From Lachnospiraceae bacterium (GTDB taxonomy: Bacteria > Bacillota > Clostridia > Lachnospirales > Lachnospiraceae), in the NCBI GenBank assembly GCA_024695665.1, contig JAILHT010000106.1, positions 1 through 38,034 of the forward strand: a stretch of 38,034 nt of DNA, read 5' to 3'. The position numbers and the translations under genes were made by a program. The notes below the pieces were generated by a model. It was not told where the DNA came from. It was given only the letters and a program-made list of their open reading frames with translations, and ran no database searches. Positions 24,920-32,977 of this stretch are shown in pieces (the first letter of the stretch is position 1; every line of letters starts with the position of its first letter).

Positions 24920-25797
24920 TCCGCAAATCCTATAGTTCCATCATCAACAAGCTGGTATTCCTCGAGAACACCCTCAAGCGCCTCTGTTCTACGGTTAAAT
25001 CTTGCATTGTTTTTTCTTAAAATAGACAAAAACAGAGCCTGTATAAGAGCACATCCGCTGGTGAATGAGCCCATAATATCCGACATATCCGAAGACACGG
25101 CGAGGTTGCATGACGAATACATATTTACAGGTGAAAGCAATGTATCTGTTATGCTGACTATTTTTGCATTTCTGTCATTTGCATACTCCAATGCCTTCAA
25201 TGTCTTTAAAGAATACGGTTTCATGCTGACAGCTACAACAACATCATTCTCATTTATATCTATAAGTCTTCCGAAAAGGCCTGATATATCCGAATGCTTT
25301 ATAAGTTTTACATCGCTGGTAATTCTTAACATAAGATTGTTGAAATACTCTGCCAAAAGGCTGTTATCTCCAAGCCCTATAACATAGACTCTGCTCGATC
25401 TGCAAATAACATCCACCGCATTGTTAAAATTTTCATCGCCGATATTTCTCATGGTTTCCTTGAGATTCTCAATATCGTTTTTGAAAAATGTAGAAAACAA
25501 TTTATCGTCGGAAGCTCTTCTCGTAATAGTCTCCGGTTTCTCCGACTGTGCAAGTCTTCCCTTTACTATATCTCCCATTGCTTCCATAAACTGAGGATAT
25601 CCTTTATAACCCAAAAATGATGCAAAACGCACTACAGTTGACTCACTTACACCGACTATCTCTCCCATGCGAGATGCAGTCAAAAAAGCCGCCTCATCAT
25701 AATTCTCGCTGATGTAGGCAGTCAACTTCTTTTGACCTTTACTCATTTTTGAATACTTAGCATTCATTCTTGCTGACAGATTGTTTGTCTCCGCCAT
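24916..25797 (-). CDS. MurR/RpiR family transcriptional regulator
   Basis: This 293-residue regulator has an N-terminal helix-turn-helix (AFLTASRMGEIVGVSESTVVRFASFLGYKGYPQF, about 35-70) and a C-terminal SIS sugar-phosphate-binding domain (about 125-260; VYVIGLGDNSLLAEYF and VVVAVSMKPYSLKTL). Members respond to phosphosugars such as MurNAc-6-P or ribose-5-P. The ligand is unknown here, and no sugar catabolic gene is adjacent. I chose the ATG at 25797, which has a GGGGGGAG site four to five bases upstream; an ATG at 25851 would add 18 residues. It is the first gene of the unit ending in rpsA. Confidence 0.9.
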   Translation of the reverse strand: MAETNNLSARMNAKYSKMSKGQKKLTAYISENYDEAAFLTASRMGEIVGVSESTVVRFASFLGYKGYPQFMEAMGDIVKGRLAQSEKPETITRRASDDKLFSTFFKNDIENLKETMRNIGDENFNNAVDVICRSSRVYVIGLGDNSLLAEYFNNLMLRITSDVKLIKHSDISGLFGRLIDINENDVVVAVSMKPYSLKTLKALEYANDRNAKIVSITDTLLSPVNMYSSCNLAVSSDMSDIMGSFTSGCALIQALFLSILRKNNARFNRRTEALEGVLEEYQLVDDGTIGFAE

Positions 25798-25903
25798 ATT
25801 ACTCCCCCCGATTCCTATTATTAATTTTCCCAAAACCAAAATACTTTCCATTTCCCTAAGCGGGCAAAATTTATAATAGCATATTACAAATTATAATAAA
25901 AGA

Positions 25904-25940
25904 CAAAAAAATGTCATGAAATAAAATTTCATGACATTTT
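25904..25940 (-). terminator. Intrinsic terminator of the decarboxylase operon
   Basis: A perfect 12-bp stem (25911-25922 with 25926-25937) with a three-base loop is followed on the minus strand by six U residues. It lies about 33 bases after the oadA-type stop. Confidence 0.9.
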
Positions 25941-25969
25941 TCATTCATTTTTATTCGTTTATTGCTGTT

Positions 25970-27388
25970 TTATACAGGATAAGCTCCATTTTCAGTATCT
26001 GCTACTGTAGCGTCAACTTTTTTCTGCTGAGCTTCTCTGTATTTGAAGAAGTCCATAGCAACCTGCGGGAAGAGAGCGTATGAAAGTACATCCTCATCCT
26101 GCTGTTTGTACTGCTTCATCTCATCCTCGAGTTTTGAAAGCTCCGGTTCAAGCAAATCTGCATATCTGCAAGTAATAGCATTCTTCTTGTCCTCTCCGAG
26201 AACCTTGTCAACTACCTCAGGATTGAAAGGCTTAACTGTCTGTCCGTACTTTCCAAGAAGCACGTCCTTTGTCTCCTTTGTAGCAACCTTGTATCTCTCG
26301 CCCATGAGTACGTTGAATACAGCCTGTGTTCCGACAATCTGTGAAGAAGGTGTAACAAGAGGTGGCTCTCCAAGGTCTTTACGAACTCTTGGGATCTCCT
26401 CAAGAACTTCCTGATATTTATCTTCGGCATTCTGCTCCTTGAGCTGTGAAACCATGTTCGAAAGCATTCCACCAGGTACCTGATAGAGAAGTGTCTGAAT
26501 ATCAACACCAAGAACCTTTGGATTGAGAAGTCCTGATGCAAGCGCCTCCTCACGAAGAGGTCTGAAGTAATCAGCGATCTCTTTCAAAAGCTTAAGATCA
26601 AGTCCTGTATCATACTCTGTTCCCTTGAAGGTCTCAACCATAACCTCTGTTGCAGGCTGGCTGGTTCCGAGAGCGAACGGCGAAATAGCTGTATCGATGA
26701 TATCACATCCAGACTCGATAGCCTTGAGAAGTGACATTGATGCAACACCTGAAGTGTAATGTGTATGAAGCTCGATTGGAAGTGAAGTAGCTGACTTCAA
26801 AGCCTTTACAAGCTCTTCTGCCCTGTATGGTGTGAGAAGACCTGCCATATCCTTAATACAGATAGACTGTGCTCCCATATCCTCTATTCTCTTTGAGATA
26901 TCCATCCAGTAGTCAAGTGTGTAAGCATCTCCCAATGTATATGAAAGTGCTACCTGTGAATGTCCGCCTTCTTTGTTGCAGGCTGTAACTGCTGTCTGAA
27001 GGTTTCTGATATCATTAAGGCAATCGAAAATACGAATTATATCGATTCCGTTTGCGATTGACTTCTGTACGAAATATTCTACAACATCATCAGCGTAAGG
27101 TCTGTATCCAAGGATATTCTGACCCCTGAAAAGCATCTGAAGTTTTGTATTCTTGAATCCTGCTTTAAGTTTTCTAAGTCTCTCCCACGGATCTTCCTTA
27201 AGGAATCTGAGCGAAGCATCGAAAGTTGCTCCTCCCCAACACTCAACAGCGTTGTATCCTACTTTATCCATTTTGTCAATTATAGGAAGCATCTGCTCTG
27301 TTGTCATTCTTGTGGCAATCAATGACTGATGAGCATCACGCAGGATTGTCTCTGTAATTTTAACCGGCTTTTTAACTGCCTCTGCCAT
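25970..27388 (-). CDS. oadA: Oxaloacetate decarboxylase alpha / pyruvate carboxylase B-type carboxyltransferase
   Basis: This 472-residue TIM-barrel carboxyltransferase moves carboxyl groups between oxaloacetate or pyruvate and biotin. The signature ITETILRDAHQSLIATRM is at residues 11-28, and the metal-site region IELHTHYTSG is present with the following IDTAISPFALGTSQP. It lacks the C-terminal biotin domain of full OadA; that domain is encoded separately upstream (28641-29015). It is the last gene of the five-gene operon, followed by a terminator. It also matches the 5S subunit of transcarboxylase, so the physiological reaction depends on partners. Ribosome site AGGAGG present. Confidence 0.94.
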   Translation of the reverse strand: MAEAVKKPVKITETILRDAHQSLIATRMTTEQMLPIIDKMDKVGYNAVECWGGATFDASLRFLKEDPWERLRKLKAGFKNTKLQMLFRGQNILGYRPYADDVVEYFVQKSIANGIDIIRIFDCLNDIRNLQTAVTACNKEGGHSQVALSYTLGDAYTLDYWMDISKRIEDMGAQSICIKDMAGLLTPYRAEELVKALKSATSLPIELHTHYTSGVASMSLLKAIESGCDIIDTAISPFALGTSQPATEVMVETFKGTEYDTGLDLKLLKEIADYFRPLREEALASGLLNPKVLGVDIQTLLYQVPGGMLSNMVSQLKEQNAEDKYQEVLEEIPRVRKDLGEPPLVTPSSQIVGTQAVFNVLMGERYKVATKETKDVLLGKYGQTVKPFNPEVVDKVLGEDKKNAITCRYADLLEPELSKLEDEMKQYKQQDEDVLSYALFPQVAMDFFKYREAQQKKVDATVADTENGAYPV

Positions 27389-27422
27389 TTTAATCCTCCT
27401 GTTGTATTAACCAATATGTACC

Positions 27423-27453
27423 GGTAAAGCAGATATTTTCTATCCGCTTTACC
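27423..27453 (-). other. Intercistronic RNA hairpin between oadB and oadA
   Basis: A 13-bp stem (27423-27435 with 27441-27453) with a five-base loop occupies the 84-base gap. On the minus-strand RNA the only non-Watson-Crick position is a G-U pair (on the plus strand it would be A-C), so the structure fits the transcribed strand. It lacks a U tract, so it is not an ordinary terminator. Confidence 0.65.
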
Positions 27454-27472
27454 ACTTGCTTACAAATTCATA

Positions 27473-28621
27473 TTAAATGCCGAATATAGCCATGAAAATA
27501 CCAGCGGCTACGGCTGTACCGATAACTCCGGCAACGTTAGGTCCCATAGCATGCATGAGAAGGAAGTTTGTAGGATCTTCTTCTGCTCCGACCTTCTGAG
27601 ATACACGCGCTGCCATAGGAACGGCCGATACACCGGCTGAACCGATAAGAGGATTTATCTTTCCTCCGGTAACCTTGCAAAGTATCTTTCCGAATATTAC
27701 TCCGGCAGCTGTTCCAAATGCGAATGCAATAAGACCGAGTACAACGATCTTTATCGTGCTGACATTGAGGAAAGCTTCTGCACTTGTAGACGCTCCTACT
27801 GATGTTCCGAGAAGAATAACAACGATGTACATAAGTGCATTGCTGGCTGTCTCCTGAAGCTGACGTACAACTCCACTCTCACGGAAAAGGTTTCCGAGCA
27901 TAAGCATACCTACGAGTGGTGCTGTTGTAGGAAGTATCATACAAACGATTATGGTAACGATTATAGGGAAAAGAATCTTCTCAAGCTTAGAGACAGGTCT
28001 TAAGCTGTCCATCTTGATAGCTCTCTCCTCTTTTGTCGTAAGTGCCTTCATGATAGGTGGCTGAATAATCGGGACAAGAGACATATATGAATATGCTGCC
28101 ACCGCGATAGGTCCCATAAGTCCGGTCTGTCCGAGTTTTCCGGCAAGGAAGATGGATGTAGGTCCATCAGCTCCACCGATGATTGAAACTGCGGCAGCTG
28201 CCTTATCATTGAATCCGAGAAGGATTGCAATAAGGTACGCTCCGAAGATACCGAACTGAGCTGCAGCTCCCAAGAGGAAGCTTATAGGGTTCGCTATAAG
28301 CGGACCGAAATCGGTCATTGCTCCAACACCCAGGAATATGAGCGAAGGAAGGATAGACCATTCGTCCAAAGTATAGAAATAATAAAGCAAACCTCCGACA
28401 CCGTTACTTGTCTCTTCCGGTGTTGCAATGATATCCGGGTAAATATTTACCAGCAACATACCAAATGCAATCGGTACAAGAAGCAACGGCTCATACTCTT
28501 TAGCTATTGCAAGGTAAAGGAATACGCAAGCGATAGCTATCATCAGATAGTTTCCCCAAGTAAGATTAAAGAAAGCGGTCTGATGCAGGAGGTTGCCCAT
28601 TGTGTCGATAACGTATGACAT
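27473..28621 (-). CDS. oadB: Sodium ion-translocating decarboxylase beta subunit
   Basis: This 382-residue membrane protein is the ion pump of the complex. It decarboxylates carboxybiotin and exports Na+. About ten membrane segments surround the key motif IIGGADGPTSIFLAGKLG, whose Asp is the known Na+/catalytic residue in the family, and SAGVSAVPMAARVSQKVGAEEDPTNFLLMHAMGPNVAGVIGTAVAAG (residues near 330-375) forms the second conserved half. The length fits the shorter MmdB/GcdB-like forms. It starts 19 bases after the biotin-carrier gene. Confidence 0.95.
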   Translation of the reverse strand: MSYVIDTMGNLLHQTAFFNLTWGNYLMIAIACVFLYLAIAKEYEPLLLVPIAFGMLLVNIYPDIIATPEETSNGVGGLLYYFYTLDEWSILPSLIFLGVGAMTDFGPLIANPISFLLGAAAQFGIFGAYLIAILLGFNDKAAAAVSIIGGADGPTSIFLAGKLGQTGLMGPIAVAAYSYMSLVPIIQPPIMKALTTKEERAIKMDSLRPVSKLEKILFPIIVTIIVCMILPTTAPLVGMLMLGNLFRESGVVRQLQETASNALMYIVVILLGTSVGASTSAEAFLNVSTIKIVVLGLIAFAFGTAAGVIFGKILCKVTGGKINPLIGSAGVSAVPMAARVSQKVGAEEDPTNFLLMHAMGPNVAGVIGTAVAAGIFMAIFGI

Positions 28622-28640
28622 AGTTGTAACCTCCCAAGAA

Positions 28641-29015
28641 TTAGTTCAATGTAGCAAGTGTTGTTCCTGACTCAACAGCATCTCCGACTGCAACATCGAT
28701 AGAAGCTACTGTTCCGTCTTCAGGAGCAACAACAGGTGTCTCCATCTTCATAACTTCAAGAACGAGGATTGTATCTCCTCTCTTAAGGGTATCTCCAACC
28801 TTTGCTTCGATCTTGAATACTTTTCCGGCTGCCTTTGCGTCTACAACAACGCTTCCGGCTCCGCCTGCCGGCTTAGCTGCCGGTGCAGGTGCAGCTGCAG
28901 GTGCGGCTGCAGGAGCGGCTGCTCTTCTTACAGGTGCTGCTGATGCGCTTGCTCCTGTCTCTTCAACTGTAACATCATATACATTTCCGTTTACGGTTAT
29001 TGTGTAACTTTTCAT
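28641..29015 (-). CDS. Biotin carrier protein of the decarboxylase complex
   Basis: This 124-residue protein carries biotin on K90 in the motif EVMKMETP (M89-K90-M91). The N-terminal part (1-21) is a short strand pattern, then a flexible Ala/Pro linker (about 22-54), then the lipoyl/biotinyl domain (55-124). The linker lets the biotin arm move between carboxyltransferases and the membrane pump. It corresponds to MmdC or to the 1.3S subunit of transcarboxylase. It lies between the OadG-like gene and oadB. Confidence 0.95.
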   Translation of the reverse strand: MKSYTITVNGNVYDVTVEETGASASAAPVRRAAAPAAAPAAAPAPAAKPAGGAGSVVVDAKAAGKVFKIEAKVGDTLKRGDTILVLEVMKMETPVVAPEDGTVASIDVAVGDAVESGTTLATLN

Positions 29016-29039
29016 TATGTTTATCCTCCTGTTTGAATA

Positions 29040-29774
29040 CTATCTTCTCTTGATAGAACGTACAACGAAATCATCTGTAGATGTTCCCGTTGATGCAGCT
29101 ATAGCAGCTGCGATTACTGCGATGAGTTCCGAATCATCCTGCACGCTCACAGAAGGTGTTGCCGCAGGTGCGCTTGCTTTAGGTGCGCTCTTTGCAACAG
29201 GTTCTTCCTTCTTAGACTTGCTAAATGCTCCCATAATCATTGGGATAAACTTGAAGCATGCGATGATAAGAGATATGAGAATAAGTACACAAAATACAGT
29301 AAGAATACCCATAACTGTATTCATGCCTGCTTTTGACATCTTTTCTCCGACAGATTGAACCGCATCAAAGTTTGAGCCGGTGATGGCCATAGTATTGTAA
29401 TTGTAAACTATGCTGAATATAACTTCTCTTTCAGCATATACGATAGTCTGCTCCGTAGTGAGTGTTTTACCTGCTTTGGTGACATTGAATTCACCGAGGC
29501 CTACGAATGTACCGTACTCATCATTTACGGTCTCGTAACTCTCAAGGAGTGCAACCGTGTCATCTGAGCCGTTTTCTTCATAATACGCTTTGTACTCTTC
29601 TATGTCCTCATTGCTGAGTTCCATAAGAGTAGAAATCGTTCCCTGGGCAGTTGATTTCAAATCATCATATGTGTATCCGTTGTAATCAACTGTTGTAGGA
29701 TCTTCAGAACCGCATGCATTCAACGAAAGCATTGCAACACACAGGCAGACAATAAGAAATATTTTTTTTCTCAT
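29040..29774 (-). CDS. OadG-like subunit fused to an N-terminal lipoprotein domain
   Basis: This 244-residue protein has a signal peptide ending in a lipobox-like LNAC (C21). An extracytoplasmic domain of about 120 residues follows, then a membrane segment (about 150-172, GILTVFCVLILISLIIACF) and a cytosolic tail. The tail ends with the gamma-subunit-type region (VQDDSELIAVIAAAIAAS... then RSIKRR). Ordinary OadG is about 80-100 residues with only the membrane segment and tail. OadG holds the alpha and beta parts together. The exported domain has no motif I can name firmly, though its size and acidic YNGYTYDDLKSTAQG start occur in small lipoprotein-type domains. The call to OadG rests on operon position and the tail. 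Confidence 0.8.
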   Translation of the reverse strand: MRKKIFLIVCLCVAMLSLNACGSEDPTTVDYNGYTYDDLKSTAQGTISTLMELSNEDIEEYKAYYEENGSDDTVALLESYETVNDEYGTFVGLGEFNVTKAGKTLTTEQTIVYAEREVIFSIVYNYNTMAITGSNFDAVQSVGEKMSKAGMNTVMGILTVFCVLILISLIIACFKFIPMIMGAFSKSKKEEPVAKSAPKASAPAATPSVSVQDDSELIAVIAAAIAASTGTSTDDFVVRSIKRR

Positions 29775-29789
29775 TTTGTATCAACCTTT

Positions 29790-31223
29790 CTATTTAGTTC
29801 CGTGCTTTTTCATAGACTCGCTTATACTTTTTGTGTAAAGCATCTCGAAAGCTGCAACAAGGTATTTACGTGTATCAACAGGCTCTACGATTCTGTCAAT
29901 ATATCCTCTTCTGGCAGCTGCATTAATGCTTCCCTGCAATGCGTCATATTCGCTTGCCTTCTCTTTGAGTTCAGCAGCGCTTGCTCCGTCATAAAGAATC
30001 TTTGCTGCAAGTTCTGCATCCATAGCTGTAACCTTTGCAGTAGGCCATGCGTAAACAAGGTCTGCTCCTACAGCTTTTGAATTCATATTTACATATGCGC
30101 TTCCGTAAGCATCTCCAACGATAAGATTTACCTTTGGAACACTTGCGTTTGCGAAAGCGTATGTAAGGCGAGCAAGTGCTTTTGCCATATGCTTCTCTGT
30201 GCACATTGTTGCCTTGTATCCCTTTACGTTTGTAATTGTGAGAACCGGAATCTCAAAAGCATCACAGAATGATACAAGTTCTGTTGCCTTGTCAACTCCT
30301 CTGTGTGTAAATACAGGTTTAAACTCGTCTGTAAGGTTGCCGTTCTCATCATGAATCTGGCTGTTGTTCGCAACAACACCAACAGTAGTTCCGTTCAAAC
30401 GGATAAATCCTGTGACAAGACCCTTAGCAAAGTCTTTCTTTGTCTCAACGAAGATGTGATCGTCTGCGATCTCTGAAATCACATAGTGAGCGTCACCTTT
30501 CATTGTGTCCATGCTCTCACATGCTCTGTTTAAGTCATCCTCACAGTCATCAGAAAGTCCGCCGGTTCCGTTATTTGAAGGGAGAATTGTAACAAGCTCT
30601 CTAATCTCGGCCAAAATCTCATCTTCAGTTCCGAATCCATCGACAACACCTGTCTCCTCTGCCTGATATGAAGCTGAGGATGTATCGCACTTGTCAGTTC
30701 TGTTTCCATCTATTGTATTTGGAGCATTCACGAAAAGTTTTCCCTTTTCTTCCATGAAACTGAAATCAGACAAAGCAGGTACAACAGAAAGACCACCGCC
30801 ACAGTTTCCGAACACAGCGGTAATCTGAGGTACTACTCCCGATGCCTCTGTCTCTTTCGCTATAATCTGGCCAAGTCCGTCAAGAGCGTCCATAGACTCC
30901 TGCAATCTGACTCCTGCGCAATCCAAAAGTCCGATAACCGGTGCTCCCATCTTCATTGCCATATCATAAATTGATGCAATCTTTCTAGCATGCATCTCTC
31001 CGATTGTTCCACCGAGAACAGATGCATCCTGGCTGTAGACAAAAACAAGATTTCCATCTATCAATCCGTGACCTGTGATAACTCCGTCTGAAGGAGTGTC
31101 ACCGGATGTCAAGTTGAAATCAGTGCTTCTTGAAGTTACCATAGAACCTATCTCCATGAAGCTGTTCTCGTCAAGAAGCTTAGCTACTCTCTTTGCTGCC
31201 AAGCTATTATTGACTTCACTCAT
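29790..31223 (-). CDS. Divergent MmdA-like acyl-CoA carboxyltransferase
   Basis: This 477-residue crotonase-fold carboxyltransferase resembles the alpha subunit of methylmalonyl-CoA decarboxylase or the 12S subunit of transcarboxylase. Landmarks are GVITGHGLIDGNLVFVYSQDASVLGGTIGEMHARKI, GLLDCAGVRLQES, GNCGGGLSVVPALSDFSFM and AYAWPTAK. Several motifs depart from standard: DVPGFLPG reads NVKGYKAT, SGGARIQEG reads CAGVRLQES, and GGAY reads GSAY. The acyl-CoA substrate is therefore uncertain. I chose the ATG at 31223, with a GGAGG site upstream; the longer frame to 31292 lacks one. It is the first gene of the operon, with a promoter about 40 bases upstream. Confidence 0.88.
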   Translation of the reverse strand: MSEVNNSLAAKRVAKLLDENSFMEIGSMVTSRSTDFNLTSGDTPSDGVITGHGLIDGNLVFVYSQDASVLGGTIGEMHARKIASIYDMAMKMGAPVIGLLDCAGVRLQESMDALDGLGQIIAKETEASGVVPQITAVFGNCGGGLSVVPALSDFSFMEEKGKLFVNAPNTIDGNRTDKCDTSSASYQAEETGVVDGFGTEDEILAEIRELVTILPSNNGTGGLSDDCEDDLNRACESMDTMKGDAHYVISEIADDHIFVETKKDFAKGLVTGFIRLNGTTVGVVANNSQIHDENGNLTDEFKPVFTHRGVDKATELVSFCDAFEIPVLTITNVKGYKATMCTEKHMAKALARLTYAFANASVPKVNLIVGDAYGSAYVNMNSKAVGADLVYAWPTAKVTAMDAELAAKILYDGASAAELKEKASEYDALQGSINAAARRGYIDRIVEPVDTRKYLVAAFEMLYTKSISESMKKHGTK

Positions 31224-31263
31224 AATATTTCCTCCATCTTTCTTAAAATGCCATTTCCATTGA

Positions 31264-31292
31264 ATTTTATATTGTTTCACACTAATTTGCAA
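31264..31292 (-). promoter_or_regulatory. Candidate promoter of the decarboxylase operon
   Basis: On the minus strand TTGCAA (31287-31292) is 17 bases from TAAAAT (31264-31269). The predicted start near 31257 gives a leader of about 34 bases containing the ribosome site. The operator-like repeat at 31309-31326 lies just upstream of the -35 box. Confidence 0.55.
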
Positions 31293-31308
31293 TGCCTAAA
31301 TGACGATT

Positions 31309-31326
31309 TTGTCAATTTTTTGACAA
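31309..31326. repeat. Perfect inverted repeat TTGTCAA-N4-TTGACAA
   Basis: Two perfect 7-base arms are separated by four T residues, directly after the xylB stop codon and upstream of the decarboxylase promoter. There is no following U tract on either strand suitable for a terminator. The geometry (7-4-7) is that of Rex sites, whose consensus is TTGTTAA-N4-TTAACAA; the middle base differs symmetrically. Confidence 0.55.
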
Positions 31327-31327
31327 T

Positions 31328-32797
31328 TTATTCAGACATCATCTTGTATAAATCCTTTAAACAAGGGTAGATTTTTTTATATATCTTGTACCTATCCTCA
31401 TATTTTTGAACAAGCAAAAAATCTGGTACTTCTTCCCCATTTACCTCTACAATCTTCGCACAGGCTTCCTCCACTGTCGCATATTCACCGCAGGCAACCA
31501 TAGCAAGAATCGCCGCTCCGTAGGAAGGCCCCTCCTCCGTTGTAGGACTCTTTACCTTTATACCCAGAACATTAGCCATTATCTTTCTCCACAGAGGGCT
31601 TTTTGCACCGCCTCCGCATATCATGGTCTCTTTTATATCCGCTCCAAGACTTTTTGCTATCTCAAAAGAATCTCTTATTCCGAAAGCAACGCCCTCAAGC
31701 ACTGCCTGCGTCATATCCTCCCTGACTGTATCCATCGACATGCCGATGAACACACCTCTTGCATTTGAATCGTTGTGCGGTGATCTCTCCCCCATAAGAT
31801 AAGGAAGATAAAATACTTTATTTTCGCCAAGCTCCTTAATATCCTTTTGAAGTGCAGAATAATCATTGTCTTTCAAAATATCATCACACCACCACATATT
31901 TGAAGATGCAGCGCTCAGCATGCATCCCATCAGATGATATTTGCCGTTTGCATCATCAAATGAGTGCAGGGCAAAATTTCTGTCTGCGTGGCACTCTTCC
32001 TGCGCCACGAAAATAGTACCGCTGGTTCCTAAGGATATATTGCAGGCATTGTGTCCGACGGTTCCTGTTCCGACAGCAGCAGCGGCGTTGTCACCCGCAC
32101 CTGCGGCGACTGTAACCTCATTCAGTCCAAGTTCGCAGGCAAGTTCCCTTTTCAACATACCTGTCTTCTCGAAGCTTTCGAAAACCTCAGGTAGCATGTC
32201 TTTAGAAACACCGCAAATTTCACACATCTCATCCGACCAGGTTCTGTTCTTAACATCAAATAACAATGTACCTGATGCGTCAGAGACATCCGTTGAGAAT
32301 ACTCCCGTAAATCTATAAGCAAGATAATCCTTCGGCAGCATTATCTTTTTTATCTTTGCAAAATTTTGTGGTTCTTCCTCTTTCATCCAGAGGATCTTAG
32401 GCGCTGTAAAACCCGCAAATGAAATATTTGCTGTGAGATCGCAAAGCCTTTCTTTTCCTATTATATTATTCAGATAATCATTCTGTTTGCCAGTCCTTCC
32501 GTCATTCCACAATATGGCAGGCCTTATTATCTCATCATTATCGTCCAAAACAACAAGACCGTGCATCTGTCCTCCGAAACTAATGCCCTTCACCATAGAC
32601 CTGTCAATATCACTCAACAGTTCCTTCAGGCCTTCTATGGTTTTCTCATACCAGTCTTTCGGATTCTGTTCAGACCATCCACTCTTTGGAAAACTTATAG
32701 GATACTCTTTTGATACCGATTTCTTTATATCTCCTTTTTCGTCGGCAACAATAATCTTTACCGAACTTGTCCCCAAATCAATCCCTATATAGTACAT
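31328..32797 (-). CDS. xylB: Xylulokinase
   Basis: This 489-residue FGGY-family kinase phosphorylates D-xylulose to xylulose-5-phosphate for entry into the pentose phosphate pathway. It begins YIGIDLGTSSVKIIVAD and has the XylB-typical GGQMHGLVVLD near residue 77. It also has AILWNDGRT, the adenosine-binding GTSGTIFVA, and the C-terminal ICGGGAKSPLWRKIMANVLG. The length fits. No xylose isomerase or transporter is nearby, so it stands alone. A GGAGGTGA site lies four bases before the ATG, and the gene is divergent from the DtxR-family regulator. Confidence 0.93.
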   Translation of the reverse strand: MYYIGIDLGTSSVKIIVADEKGDIKKSVSKEYPISFPKSGWSEQNPKDWYEKTIEGLKELLSDIDRSMVKGISFGGQMHGLVVLDDNDEIIRPAILWNDGRTGKQNDYLNNIIGKERLCDLTANISFAGFTAPKILWMKEEEPQNFAKIKKIMLPKDYLAYRFTGVFSTDVSDASGTLLFDVKNRTWSDEMCEICGVSKDMLPEVFESFEKTGMLKRELACELGLNEVTVAAGAGDNAAAAVGTGTVGHNACNISLGTSGTIFVAQEECHADRNFALHSFDDANGKYHLMGCMLSAASSNMWWCDDILKDNDYSALQKDIKELGENKVFYLPYLMGERSPHNDSNARGVFIGMSMDTVREDMTQAVLEGVAFGIRDSFEIAKSLGADIKETMICGGGAKSPLWRKIMANVLGIKVKSPTTEEGPSYGAAILAMVACGEYATVEEACAKIVEVNGEEVPDFLLVQKYEDRYKIYKKIYPCLKDLYKMMSE

Positions 32798-32849
32798 AAC
32801 TCACCTCCGCGTTTATTGATTCTAATCATAGAGAAATCGAAAATTTTTT

Positions 32850-32876
32850 TCAAGTTTCTACTCAAGTCTTATTATA
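32850..32876 (-). promoter_or_regulatory. Candidate xylB -10 box with direct repeats
   Basis: A perfect TATAAT lies on the minus strand at 32871-32876, with no clear -35 box. Two TCAAGT copies (32850-32855 and 32862-32867) in the expected start region are 12 bases apart and could be a binding site for a regulator. Confidence 0.35.
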
Positions 32877-32942
32877 TCGGTTTTTTTATATTTAATTTAT
32901 TATTTTTTAAATATCTGTTTATTTCAAAAAAAATTTCAATAT

Positions 32943-32950
32943 GTTATACT
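32943..32950 (+). promoter_or_regulatory. Candidate extended -10 promoter of the DtxR-family gene
   Basis: TGTTATACT-type sequence (TG at 32942-32943, TATACT at 32945-32950) lies 28 bases before the start codon. The -35 region is weak, as expected for an extended -10 promoter in an AT-rich stretch. Confidence 0.45.
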
Positions 32951-32977
32951 AGTGTTAATTATGAGGGGTGAATAACT

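Noticed and set aside
28813-29007. Ala-rich repeat in the biotin-carrier gene as a mobile or tandem repeat
   Set aside because: It encodes the usual flexible Ala/Pro linker of biotin-carrier proteins and is explained by codon bias.
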